Source of the DNA: Armillaria gallica | Taxonomy: Eukaryota > Basidiomycota > Agaricomycetes > Agaricales > Physalacriaceae | NCBI GenBank assembly: GCA_037576215.1 | Contig: JBANDB010000007.1 | Span: forward strand, 5,735,001-5,799,000 | DNA length: 64,000 nt | Direction: 5' to 3' | In this document: piece by piece, positions 11,758-22,289 of the stretch | Layout: each line of letters opens with the position of its first letter | Position numbering within the stretch: position 1 is the stretch's first letter | Position numbers and translations under genes: made by a program | The notes under the pieces: generated by a model | The model's input: the letters and a program-made list of their open reading frames with translations, nothing else | Database searches by the model: none | Told to the model about the DNA's origin: nothing

Positions 11758-12182
11758 TCACGGAGGAGATGGTGATGACAGGCGTGCGGCTTCCGGGAGG
11801 GATAGAAGGGCTTCTCTCCAGGATAATGGGAGAAGTCGGCTCAGGAATGTCCATCTCCTCCTTGCTGACTCCTGACCCAGCGAGCTCGTGGATTGGGATC
11901 GGTCGCTGTGGTATGGGTGTGAAGAGTCGGGGTGGTTGCTGCTCGAGTGGGATGGGCATCTGTAATGACTGAGGGGGTGGTGCGGTGTCTTTCTACCCTT
12001 CGTCGCGGTCTGTACTGAAACCTGAGTGCGAGGAGAATAGCAAGAGAGAGGAAAGTGGCACTTGGTATTCCAAGTGAGATGGAGGCTAAGATTACCAGTG
12101 TGAAGATGAAGGAGAGAGTCGATAAGATCTGTCTGTTGGAGGAGTCGTTCTGTCTGTTGGAATGTATACATTCTGATTGCAT
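11758..12182 (-). pseudogene. Possible Gag N-terminal segment of Gypsy element 1
   Basis: Overlapping minus-strand frames at 12182-11841 and 11959-11651 are Pro/Ser/Thr-rich, and the first carries a hydrophobic stretch (about residues 20-50). They lie directly upstream of Gag in the same orientation and are probably its decayed amino end. No motif can be named, so confidence is low. Confidence 0.3.
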
Positions 12183-12928
12183 ATCAGTCCTTGAAAATGG
12201 TGAGTCTGTGAACTAGCTGGAGAATGTCATTAATGTGGCCGCAATGATTTTGGTTCTAATCTGCAGAAGTGGTGGTGCTCAGGTTGAAAGTACCTCATGA
12301 GGCATGCACAGGTCTGGGTGGTGCAAGTCCTTAAAGTGGTGCCTGTTCAAAATGAACAGTGATTGAGCATAGGCTCTATCTGCAGATGGTCAACGGTCAA
12401 AAAGATGGCAGGAGCTGTACTTAGTGAAAATAGCCACTGCAGTACATGGCTTATGTAACACATAGTTGAGTTACTAGGTTAGGATTGGACTTAAGACCGG
12501 TTTATGTCTAGCGTATTTTGGATTAATTATTAAACAATACTTAAACTCGTTATGTAGTGCCGGTCGTTGCCATGTCATGCTTGCGTCATATTCCCAATAC
12601 TATGTACCACGTGATTTTCCGGTCTCTCCGAACTCTCCGAATTCCTACACCCCACTTCTTCTAGGACCTCAGACCAGTAGCTCCCTCATCAAGCAAGGTC
12701 ACCGTCGGCGCTCGCGACGGGATATTCCATAGTGCTTCGGTCCGGCTCACGCCGGACTGCCTATAAAGGTATATGACATCATAATGAAGATGTGGTTCTG
12801 TGAAGTGCGTAACACGAAAAAATAACCCATGAAGATACGGTCGTAATAGTACAGTAACATGTGTGGCGTACTTTTCGAAACAAGGACAACGCTGTTCGCC
12901 ATTGCGCGCTGTCGATTAGACCTGAAAC
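12183..12928. other. No gene; hairpin and a lone element terminus
   Basis: The expected 5' LTR of Gypsy element 1 should lie here but I cannot match it to 3095-3497. A 7-base perfect stem (GTCCGGC-TCAC-GCCGGAC) lies near 12743-12760. At 12829-12854, GAAGATACGGTCGTAATAGT followed by ACAG and TA is a diverged copy of the terminus of the element at 882-1392, without a visible partner. Confidence 0.45.
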
Positions 12929-14048
12929 CCAGTGAAAAGTCGGTCGAGCCAGGTTGAGCGAAATCAAGCTAAAGGGAAAAGGTCGACGGGGCTTCGTCAC
13001 GCTCGCCGTGGCTTCGAAATGTGAACCCTTTTTCAGCCCGAATCGAGTCATTTCGAGCCGTATCGGTCAATCTTGTCAAGTTCCTTCAGGCTCGATTAGG
13101 CTCGATTTTATTCCCGTTGATTATTATATACATATACAGTGTAATTACACTGGCTAGGAATATCCTAAACACCCCAATCTAGCAGCTTTGCCTCGCTATA
13201 CACCCCACAATCATTTCGGGGTAATGCTGCACCGTTTTCAATACGCAAATAACCCTAAGTGTTATATCAATGCTGTGACAACGGACAAGATGGTCAGGAA
13301 TACTCACAAAAGTTAAGATACAGACACCGTATAAAATGAAGAGAATGGCCTTTATACTGATAGTCAGACCACCGTGTCACACCGATATACGGAATATAAC
13401 GCACCAAGGCCACTCCGTTCAAGATTTTACCGAGACGGCGGATGAAATCACTACCTCGTTGTGAGTATCCGTGACAAGGAATAACACGATAAAAACATAC
13501 ATTCGATACCAAATATCCTGCTATCTACCTAAACGCGACAGCGTAAGCATGCAGGCGTCGAAACAGAGCGCATATATCCACCTTTTGCGAGCCAGTTGCA
13601 GTCCAAACTCCAAAGTATCGTGCTCGTAAGTGTTGCGGTCCACTTCGCTGGCAAAACCAGAGTACATAGGAGAAAGGAAATAGCAAGCAAGGAGTCCCAC
13701 TTCGAGGCGTAAAAAGACGGTAGCGACGGTGTATATGCAGCAGGAGGCGACGGCATGGTGGTGGTAAAAGAGAAAGAGGTATCGATCACGTCATCGGCAG
13801 CTGCCCAGCGTGTAAATACACGTGGCTGTATTCGATCTTATTTTGCATTAGCATGTCGGCCGCAAATCGTTTGGATGAATAAGGTCATGAAGTTCTACAG
13901 AGACGGTGCATCGGTTATGGTGAGTGGATGAAGCTTGCGTTTAGTGCGTGTCGCCGTGTCGCCGTTTGATTTGGCTCGATCTCGCTGTATGAGAATCTGT
14001 GCAGCTTGATTTGGCTCAGACCGGCTCGACGGGATTTTCACTGGGAGG
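12929..14048. mobile_element. hAT-like non-autonomous element
   Basis: The ends are inverted copies over about 50 bases with mismatches: CCAGTGAAAAGTCGGTCGAG at 12929 pairs with the reverse complement of CTCGACGGGATTTTCACTGG ending near 14045. The sequence is flanked by a perfect 8-base direct repeat CCTGAAAC (12921-12928 and 14049-14056), as hAT elements leave. The right end has about four extra bases beyond the matching terminus, so its exact border is uncertain. The interior has no transposase; a minus-strand frame at 13529-13789 shows nothing recognisable. Confidence 0.55.
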
Positions 14049-14105
14049 CCTGAAACGCGGTCCCTCGATTCAATGAGCAAGCTCATCAAGGGACCGCGTT
14101 TCAGG
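14049..14105. repeat. Perfect 17-base palindrome with inner stem
   Basis: CCTGAAACGCGGTCCCT (14049-14065) is followed by its exact reverse complement AGGGACCGCGTTTCAGG (14089-14105). The 23-base loop itself contains ATGAGC-AA-GCTCAT. The whole can fold as an extended hairpin or cruciform. It lies directly at the right target repeat of the hAT-like element and about 25 bases before the open frame of the kinase-like gene. Confidence 0.85.
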
Positions 14106-14128
14106 GTCTAGTTGTCGATGTCTGAATC

Positions 14129-15367
14129 ATGGCCACGTGGCGCTCCTCAGCCGCAACCACGATGTCTCCAATTCCACGCTTCTCCGCTAGGCTAATTGGG
14201 CATCCACTGAAGCGTTCCTCATCCAATTGTTTCCGACGTTGGAATCCAACAGCGCCAACAAAAAGGTGCATTGTCCAATCCAAACAGTCTGAGAACATAA
14301 TTGTAATCATTCCTTCTGCAGTGACGACTTGTATATACCTGGGACAAAGCTTCACATGCAATTCCAAGCAAACAACTCTGGCGCATTCGAACCACTCTCA
14401 GCAACCATCGTCAAAACGCTTTGAACCTTTTTCATCTGCTGTAGTTCTCCTCGTCCAGCGGCCCTTCGACACCCAACCATTCATCCTCAAACTGGCCGAT
14501 CGCAGACTGGGGTACCGCCATTGCTGGGACGTTGACATACCCTGGACCTTTACTGTCGAAGGTCGCCTCCGGCGCGCTGTACGCGACGTCCAGCTCGGCA
14601 AAAAGGGTAACTGGTTTGAGAACGTTCATGACACTAGGCATCCGCAGCGACCTCCCAAGGACGAATGGGAAGATTGGATGTGGGAGGTCTCTACCTGGAC
14701 TCGAAAAATCAACGACCACGACAAAGAACACTCTGCTTATCGACTTTTACACCGCTTGCAAGGAAACTGTATCCCTCGTCTACATGGTGTCGTCCGTCTA
14801 TCCATAACCTCCGACCCTGAACCTCTCCACCCCATAACAGATACTGTCCAAGGACTGGCCTTCGAGTACGTTCATGGCGTGAACATGGAGGATCTCAAGC
14901 CCGGTGTCGACATCTCTCAGCAGGAAGCTGAAGCAATCTCCAGCAGAGTGATGGACGTGTTCCGTACCATCGAGGCGGAGAATTGTGTCATCCATAACGA
15001 CCTCCATATCGGGAACGTCATTTTGCGAGACTCTCCGGTCATCATCGACTTTGGATTCGCCATCATCAGAAGACCTGGATGGAGCGACGAGGAGTGGAAA
15101 GGCGTTGTCGAAGGGGGCCCCGATACGCGAAATATGCGGAGAACTCTCGTGGATGGGGGATGGAAGAAGAATGTTACACCGTTTGAGATGTCGGACTCTC
15201 GATATGATAATCCGGCGGTGTTCAATAAATATGTGGAGAATTTGCCAGAAGGCTATCGGATGGAGATATTTGAGAGAGTTTTGGATACGGATTGGGACGG
15301 GGCGAAGGAGATGGTGCATCGGTGGAGGATAAAGTCAGGTGTTCGGTGTAGACCTTGGTATGACTAG
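14129..15367 (+). CDS. Fungal protein-kinase-like (PKL-fold) protein
   Basis: A 412-codon frame. From about residue 100 it shows a kinase-like fold: a likely nucleotide-Lys strand (FILKLADRR), the catalytic loop HNDLHIGNV (His, Asp and Asn in the pattern of aminoglycoside-phosphotransferase/choline-kinase-like enzymes) and the metal-binding IDFGFA. The region between, with a Trp-rich WEDWMWEVSTW and AYRLLHRLQG, recurs in four damaged copies in this window. The substrate is unknown. The first 90 codons look unlike protein, so translation probably begins later than 14129 or in an upstream exon; the segment from about GQSFTCNSK onward looks genuine. The frame is otherwise intact with TAG at 15367. 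Kinase-like fold: fairly sure. Role: unknown. Confidence 0.75.
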   Translation: MATWRSSAATTMSPIPRFSARLIGHPLKRSSSNCFRRWNPTAPTKRCIVQSKQSENIIVIIPSAVTTCIYLGQSFTCNSKQTTLAHSNHSQQPSSKRFEPFSSAVVLLVQRPFDTQPFILKLADRRLGYRHCWDVDIPWTFTVEGRLRRAVRDVQLGKKGNWFENVHDTRHPQRPPKDEWEDWMWEVSTWTRKINDHDKEHSAYRLLHRLQGNCIPRLHGVVRLSITSDPEPLHPITDTVQGLAFEYVHGVNMEDLKPGVDISQQEAEAISSRVMDVFRTIEAENCVIHNDLHIGNVILRDSPVIIDFGFAIIRRPGWSDEEWKGVVEGGPDTRNMRRTLVDGGWKKNVTPFEMSDSRYDNPAVFNKYVENLPEGYRMEIFERVLDTDWDGAKEMVHRWRIKSGVRCRPWYD

Positions 15368-16265
15368 CCGTTGGTCCGCTCTTCCGTGGACGCTTGCAGA
15401 CGCGATGACTATCATGAACTAGAGGGCGACCGAGAATCTGGTGGCTATATGGGATGAGGAAGGAACCGAAAAATCGACCATCCCGGGCGAGATAAACCTA
15501 GGACCGGAGCTCAGCTTGACGAACAACGGCCCTCTTACAAGAAAAACCCCTCTCAAAGTTGCCCCTCCGGTAAACTCCTTTCCCGTTTAGGACAAACGTC
15601 AACAGCGTAGGGTGGCGAATAACATTCTCCATCTCTGGGAATAGTCTGAGCCGGAAACGTGGCACCGCCTTGAGTTCTAACTTCCCACAACGAGGTCCAG
15701 AGGGAGTGGGAGTGTGCGCTTTAGGAAGACAGAAAGTCGACGCTAAGAACCCTGCGACGTTGTCTGTGTCAGAAAGTGACAGACGAATCTTCCGCCAGGA
15801 TCATGTACGAGGTTGAACTAGTCGGAGACTGATTTATGGCACCCGTCTGGTGTTGTGTATACGAGCTATACGAGCTATGTCCATGTCCGTGCCATGGTGA
15901 TGAGATTGGGCAGTTTGAATAGTAATGGCTGGCGGGCTGTCGTCGCGGAAGCTCGATGTCATGGAGATTCGAACGCCTGTATTTCGAGGAGAGGCTTTGC
16001 ACCAGGTAGATCATTGCTGCTAGAGTACGGGAATTAAGTATCGTTACACAAGTATAACATACGACGCACCTCCATACCGGCACTTGGGCACTGAAGCTAG
16101 CGGACTCAATCAGGACATCGCCAAATCTTGGCTGAAGGCTCCTGCTTTAGGTGGCACACTTTGGATCTGATTGAAACAGCGAGACTGACACAAGGGCATC
16201 TTCTGTCACTTTTTTATTACCACAACCCCAACCCCTCCCCGCTTCTTGCACCCCGAGCATGAATA
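15368..16265. other. No gene recognised
   Basis: Intergenic. Short frames on both strands show no known motif. The 3' ends of the kinase-like gene (plus strand) and of the NIF3 gene (minus strand) converge on this interval. Confidence 0.4.
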
Positions 16266-17418
16266 TCATATGAATGTCAGCGGATGCGCATCTTGTTTGC
16301 TAACAAAGACTTCAAGGTCCTCAATTTGAATCTCCTTCCGAAGTCGCTCCGCTAGTACAGAAAGGTAACCGCGTTCCGTATTCGTGTGACCACCTGTGAA
16401 TAGAAAGGTTAGAGGGCTTCTTTATCGCTTGTATTGTGAACACTTACATAAGACGACGTGCTTCCCGGCAGCGACCGATGCTAATACTTCATGCTGTTGT
16501 CGAGGTATCAACACGTTAATAGTAACCAGAATACGAAAAAAAAAAAAAGACGAACATGAGACATCTCCCCAGTGAAGTAAACGTCAGCTTCGCGTCCAAC
16601 GAGCATAGATCCTCCTGACCCTGCACATATCGCCACTGTCCGAATGTCGCTTAGTACGGCGGAAGGATATGCTACTTGAACTGAGCGCATACATCAGCCA
16701 ACGAAAACGACCGCTAGTAACAAAAGATTTCTTGCCTTGAGATAGACCGAGATGCCGCTTCACCCTGCTCACAAGCTCTTTCACAGACACCGGCTCATCC
16801 AGAATCAACAGCCGCCCTTCTGCTCCCTCGCTCGTTCCACTCGCATCGAGTTTCTCGCCCACCAAAGCACTGATTTCACCAGTACCGAGCCCTTTGGCAA
16901 GCCAGTCGTTCACGCCTCCCCAGGCCGAGTCCAATGATGTGTGTGGCGAGAACACGGAGATGCCTTCTGCCACACAGCGGAGAAGCGATGCTTGCAAAGG
17001 GTTCGTGAGCGTTAATGATTGGAGAGGCTTGAAGATGGGTGGATGGTACGAGACGATGACTGGTGCATTGAGGGCGATGGATTCTTCGACGACTGACGAA
17101 GTAAGGCTGTAAAAGGTTGAAAATTAGACTTGTAGAAGGCGATAATGAGAGAACGTACTCATTGGTCAAGAGAACACGATTGTTGCCATTTAGTTTGTGA
17201 GAAGGGGACTCTGGTGATGTCGGTGAGACTCTATCCAATTATTTTGGATTCAGTGAAGGAATTCACCGAGTAATAGTCCAACCTTTAACGATGTGAGGAT
17301 AAGGCTGAAAATCAAAAGTTAGGAAAAACGCGCTTACATTGTCCCATTTTTCAGCTAGCCGAAGGGGAGCAATGTTCTCCATGGCCCGACATACGGTTTT
17401 GACGAAAGGAATGGACAT
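16266..17418 (-). CDS. NIF3: NIF3 family protein (YbgI/DUF34 type)
   Basis: Seven exons on the minus strand join in frame to 272 residues: 17418-17338, 17282-17267 (16 bases), 17210-17159, 17106-16736, 16680-16556, 16493-16448, 16393-16266. Family hallmarks are all present: LAEKWDNVGLLL near the start, the metal-binding SYHPPIF and PHTSLDSAWGG, then MSHHEVLA and CGHTNTERGYL (second metal site). NIF3 proteins are toroidal, bind two metal ions and are widely conserved; their reaction is not settled. Intron 4 has a GC donor (CAAG|GCAAG) where two decayed copies in this window have GT. Intron 5 contains a run of T on the coding strand. The exon-3 acceptor could lie a few bases upstream. The start is the ATG giving the conserved SIPFVKTVCRAMENIAP. 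Confidence 0.9.
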
Positions 17419-17639
17419 TTTAAACTTGATCTTGAGGACCGCCAAGAAGGGATCCCGGATGATGGTAATAATAGTGAGAGGAGTGGTCGTATAGATATTT
17501 CGATGGCGAGACTTGTTGCCGCATCCACCGAGATCCACCGGCCCTCAGTCACACGTGATCGAACGCGTCGAAAAATTTGAGTGACCTTCTTCTGAAGTAG
17601 ACTCTGACAGTCTAGATATCTCAGCCTGCAAATAATGAA

Positions 17640-17880
17640 GGCCAGACGTGGCTAATGGTCGAATCAACATTGCTCTTCTATCGGCTTCGCATATCAGGGC
17701 CTTCGCTCTGCAACTGCCGTCGTGCTGTTCGTTGAACGACAGCCAGTCGTTCATTTTGAAGCTAGCCGATCGCAGACTGGGGTATCACAGCAGCGACGAT
17801 GACGTGTATGCGGTGCCACGGACATCTTCGATCGAGGAACATCTACGACGTGCTACCTTGGTGGAATGAACTGAAGAGGC
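17640..17880 (+). pseudogene. Fragment of kinase-like gene
   Basis: About 70 codons match the N-terminal part of the kinase-like gene at 14129: SFILKLADRRLGY and a following EEHLRRAT. The similarity then stops; the rest of the kinase is absent. It lies between the NIF3 gene and the duplicated promoter block of the pseudokinase-like gene. Confidence 0.7.
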
Positions 17881-18039
17881 CCTACTTCGGCAGTCGGTCC
17901 GTATGCCGGTTTTGTTTTAGCGACCGCCATTTCATCGACTTCAGCCACCTACTCCTTTCCATTTACGAAGGATGTGTTACGACGACCCTCAGCACTCCCA
18001 GTATTTGCTATTTCTTTCCCTTCATACTGCCACTTCCAG

Positions 18040-19080
18040 GACTTCGAAGGACCTAAATCTTTCTACGGTACCCAGATGCGTTACACTGCCGCAATCTCGC
18101 CTACACAAATAGCGTTCCCGGAGAAGCGTAGAATGTTTCTCTTGTCTTAATGACGGTATTCGGATCTGAGTATATGACATTGATGGAAGATCGATGTTGT
18201 TATCTTCCAGCTGTTTTCTACAGCAGATTTCTGTCAAGGTTCGTGCTCCAAATCTTCTTTTGATAGTCTCCTTAGCTCTGGCAAGACGCAAGGATCCGGC
18301 CAGAGGGGGTCGCGTACCTCGATAATTAGAGCCTTTGATATTCTGATCTGCTCTTGGGCGGTATACTTTGGAACGAGGTCTTACAGTGGTATTGTATAGC
18401 TCTCAGAACTACAGATCAACAGGCGCTAGCTCATACTATCGTACGTGTCGACCGGGGCGATACCTGCCCTGTCACTTCCAAACCAAGTATCTGAGAAGCA
18501 TCACATGTGAGTAAACGGCGCTCGAGCTGTATCCTTCGCTGATGCCAAACGCGTCTAGACATATGTAAACGCGGGCTGATCCTATTTGTTTTATATTCAA
18601 TACACAAGCTGCATATCTTTCGATTGCCGTCCCAAAGCCAACAATGAACATACGAGACTGAACTATGTTCAAATATCATGGCATCGAACTTCGAAACACA
18701 GCTAATTGATAGCAGAACCGAGGGATATAGCAGGACCGCACAGGACGACCAAAAGGAGATTGCTCATTTACGAGACTCAAATAGACCAGGTCCGAGGATA
18801 AAATGGTGGCATCAAGGATTTGCACAGACGATGTGGAGGACAAGCGATTCTTGTAGGCAGGCTCGAGTCACGCGATGCCAAGTGCTCATTCTTCTGGTGC
18901 AGGTTCACCATGAAAGGCTGGCAGACGACATTGCCTTACTCACAGCAGCGGCATTCGGATGATGGTATATATCATCCTATATCATCTCCGCTATGTTCCC
19001 ATGCAACGATGAGACTCGTACCATTCTCACAACTTCTTACAACAGCTTCAATCATGCGTCGTATATTGGTGCCGTGATGG
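18040..19080. repeat. Upstream block duplicated at 36930-37880
   Basis: Long stretches align with 36930-37880, for example CCAGATGCGTTACACTGCCG near 18075 against CCAGATGTGTTACACTACCG near 36951, and the region before the TATA motif. Frames are not conserved between the copies (the 18678-18962 frame is broken in the other), so I read it as duplicated non-coding upstream DNA, not a gene. Confidence 0.6.
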
Positions 19081-19088
19081 TATATAAA
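19081..19088 (+). promoter_or_regulatory. TATA box of the pseudokinase-like gene
   Basis: TATATAAA, 53 bases before the start codon at 19141. The paralogue has ATATATAG at 37881-37888, a similar distance before its ATG at 37940, within the conserved context GGTGCCGYGATGG. Confidence 0.5.
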
Positions 19089-19140
19089 TTTGCGCATACG
19101 TAGTGCAGCGCTTGTCTGTGTGTCTTCTCGTTCCACCTCC

Positions 19141-22100
19141 ATGTGTATCGATTCGTGTCTGAAAATTGCAAAGTTGACTGCTGCGGCGGGCGAGATGGTT
19201 CCGTTTCCTTTTATCAGAGGTGCCGCCCAATGTGTAGTCCTCGTTCTCGAGGCCATTGAGGTATGTCGTTATTTTTCCCTGTTCTCCACACTAACAAGAG
19301 CTGCAGAGCGCCGGAAAGAATGAAAAGGATCTACAAGAATTGGCCGAGAGGATCGTCGCCACATTGGTTGTCGTAAGGGAAATCGTCATCAAGCATGGTC
19401 CTACTAGCGCCTCGCGTTGTAAAGAAATATGTCTCGATTTCCAGACGTGAGTAGACCCACATTGCCTGTTTATACTTCCTCATGTCATCGATGCACAGGT
19501 GCATGGTTGATCTCCATTCCAAGCTGAACAGCGGATGCAGGGATCAGCGGAGAATCTGGCAATACTTGAGAGCCAAGAAGGTGTCGGATGATATCAATAA
19601 TTTACAGCAACGAGTGCAGGCGATTCAGGATTCCTTCCTGGTGGGTGGCTCATTATCGTTATTGTCGTTCACTCTTGAACGGGCAGCAGATCCGTACAAC
19701 GACCATGACACAATTCCTGCTCTGCGATGTCCACAATGATATTACCATGGGATTCAGCACTCTGATAGGTTCCGTAGAGGCATCGGAGAGGAACATCTCA
19801 TCAACCATCAAGGACAGTATCGAAGAAATGCGCACATCGCAGAACGGAAATATGGAAAATCTTTCAAAAAGATCGCAGGGTTCTCGACAATGGGGTCTTT
19901 ATAAGGGATCGGTATGTGATTTTAGGTCATTCCACTCCTGTCATTCAGCCTTTACAGGTATGGAATATCATCCCAGGCGACATCCACATAATCGAACCAG
20001 TGACTCGTTCATCGACGAAGTGTCGTGCCGTTAGATACCAAGACAGTTATTGCACCATCGAAAACAGTGATACACGTAAGGTCATTCGCAAATATCAAGC
20101 TTCTGGTGATGACAGAGAGGACGTGATGGAAGTGAGTGTAAACTGCCCTGTGTCGTCGGCGAGGTCCACATGCTCTGTATTCTAGCAACTTGATCAGGAC
20201 CTCGATTTTTTCATGAAACAAAGGTTCGGCTTTCCGTCTCTGTGTAGCTAACTGAATCACACCCTTCTCGACAATAGGCACCCAAACCTTCCCCAAATCT
20301 TTGGTGTATGCAGAACACCTGATCTTCCTGCGATCATATTTCTTCTTCATGGTAAGGCGTTCCTCCTTCCATCTGTCCTCTAGCGCTAATACTCGCGGAC
20401 AGGCACAGATCGAGTCCCTTTTCACCATTATCTCCATGGCTTGCCTGCGACGCGGTTCACACAATTCTATTTTGATTTGGTAAAGGCCATTCTTTGTGTT
20501 TTTGAGTAAAGCGGCTGACCTCTTGGTGTATCATCATTCAGTTTCAAGATCTACAGGTACGTCCCCAAGAGTTACCCTTGGCCAAAGGCTAATACCAATT
20601 CCCACAGTCGGTCTTGGAGGTTTTGCCAATGGAAAGTTATAGATATTCAGGTGATAGATTTTACAACGTATTCGTCCCGGTCAGTGAAATCGCGAATGAT
20701 ATTTTTTGCCCAATAATCGTTTTGAAGGATAACGAAGAAGAACAAGTCTATGTCAACAAGTATGGAAAACTCGTGTTTGGAGACCTACTATGGTATACTT
20801 ATTACTACCTGGGCCCGTTCGACTTGTCCTATACACAGGAGCATGGCAAATATAGCCTCCGTTATGGTACCGGGTCGCGCGCATCGGGCAATCCACTTCA
20901 GTCAAGCCAGCAGATGGAAGTCGGCTTCGAGTTCGCGGAAGGGGGATTTACAAAATCGTTATGAAGCTATTAACTTTTGTCACAGAAAATCTTTGGCTGA
21001 TGGCATTCGGTGGACTCAAACCTTCAACCGGCACCGACTCCAATCCCCACAATACGAGCTAAACGGTCTGTCCGACTCTGTCTACAGCTGCCCATACCAA
21101 AAGGCCTCATATGCGCCGGGCAGCGTATTGTGTAATGTGGAGCATCTCTTGTCACCTTTGTCACCACGCCGACTTTTGGTCGCGAGGGCCCGGCCCTGGT
21201 CGCACGGGTGGAAGTGGGACATATCACAGCGAAAAGGACCATCGAGGGAGGTCGTTAGCATATCGTTTGACAAGTTGGTCATTCCGTCGACTAACTTCTG
21301 ATGCTGCTAATTATTGATTGTCAGTGGGCCGGTGTCCATCGAGCTTTCATGGGAAGATGTGATCAGAAACCCATTCATTAGCATCCATACACGTTGGGAA
21401 GATTCTGATGAGATTGTGAAATCATGGATTGCACAGACTTCCGAGCTCGACTCATGTCTTCGCTCCAGGGGCTATGGTGACAATCTTGAGGCATATGTCA
21501 TTGCAGGTGGGCAGCTGGTTCAGCTTGAAACAACTGCTGACTGCATTGTACACACTTAGGTGTGTACTTTGACATTCTATTTTCCCCAAAGGAGGAGGAG
21601 GACGTCAATTTCTGTCATATCTGCAACACAAAAGACGAGTACCATCACGCGCTCTCATTGTCGATAATTGCCCCCGTCATTGACTATGAGACCAATACGA
21701 TTACATCCTGGCCCGTCGTATCTTGTTCCCGAGTTTGCGGTATGGACTCGCTGAAGGAGGAAGATATTTTTACTGTCGAAGTCCAAGGTTACGAGTTGCA
21801 GACACGATGGGGGTGGTTCCTGGATCACACAGTACGTTTAACCATACCCGAGTTAAATGCCGAGCATGGATTCGATCCCGCGCGTGACGGCGCTGATGTA
21901 TGCGATTTTTTCGGGTGGCCGCTTCTTGAGATCCGCAACTCTTCCACAGGAGGTGAGTCGATCTTTTTACGCAGCAGGTATTTTGCTGAGGAACATGCAT
22001 CAGAATGGATCTTAAATGGTACCGTATCGGAGTCTGCGTCAGTCATATCAGACGATGCGGATCGTGACTCTGCATCGCTCGATACGGACGTGGCTACGGG

Positions 22101-22254
22101 AAGCACCGAAGAAGCGCAAGCTGACGCCCCAACCAAGACAGAAATCGTCCCCGTTGTGCGGTATGATATCAGTACACGGGTGCTCATTATCATATTCATT
22201 GTCATTGGCATTCAAGTCGTTCAAATTCTATCATCCTTTCATACACACTTGTAG
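19141..22254 (+). CDS. Helical N-domain + pseudokinase-like + C-terminal membrane protein, copy 1
   Basis: Exons I can support: 19141-19260, 19307-19446, 19499-19640, 19687-19911, 19958-20131, then short exons to 20556 (one is the 15-base TTTCAAGATCTACAG at 20542-20556), 20608 onward, 21325-21506 and 21560-22254. Residues 1-180 are an amphipathic helical region (IAKLTAAAGEMVPFPFIRGA) like the N-terminal helical domains of fungal MLKL/NLR-type proteins. Next is a kinase-N-lobe-like stretch (KVIRKY, helix, RHPNLPQIFGVC), with YVNKYGKLVFGDL where a DFG region would be; the catalytic HRD is not evident. The C-terminal half has HGFDPARDG, a pattern I associate with a large uncharacterised mushroom family, and ends in one hydrophobic segment (LIIIFIVIGIQVVQIL). 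The part from about 20900 to 21320 is uncertain: one reading meets TGA near 20964, and the paralogue differs there by two bases. Confidence 0.65.
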
Positions 22255-22289
22255 ACATAGATCTCGACAATAAGAATGTCTTTTTCATC

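Larger units (their letters stand above)
3095..12182 (-). mobile_element. Decayed Ty3/Gypsy chromovirus (element 1)
   Basis: Reading on the minus strand, the order is Gag with a CCHC knuckle (about 11742-9640), a linker region, aspartic protease (about 8600-7472), reverse transcriptase and RNase H (7450-6070), integrase and a C-terminal chromodomain (5352-3884), polypurine tract and 3' LTR (3497-3095). This is the Ty3/Gypsy chromovirus order. The element is dead: several in-frame stops interrupt Gag, protease and integrase, and a 708-base foldback element sits in pol. I could not find a matching 5' LTR to the right of 12182; either it was lost or the right end is truncated. A related, better preserved element starts at 61305. 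Confidence 0.9.

Noticed and set aside
12183..12780. 5' LTR of Gypsy element 1
   Set aside because: I compared it with 3095-3497 by eye and found no shared blocks; the TGTTAC-like motif near 12455 on the minus strand has no further similarity.
13529..13789. Minus-strand 86-codon frame as a gene
   Set aside because: It lies inside the hAT-like inverted-repeat element, has no motif and no supporting splice context.
16535..16548. A-run as a retro-copy poly(A) tail
   Set aside because: It falls inside intron 5 of the NIF3 gene, whose other introns are intact, so it is an intronic polypyrimidine run on the coding strand.
18431..18962. Small genes upstream of the pseudokinase-like gene
   Set aside because: The paralogous block at 37300-37700 does not keep either frame, so the open stretch is likely chance.
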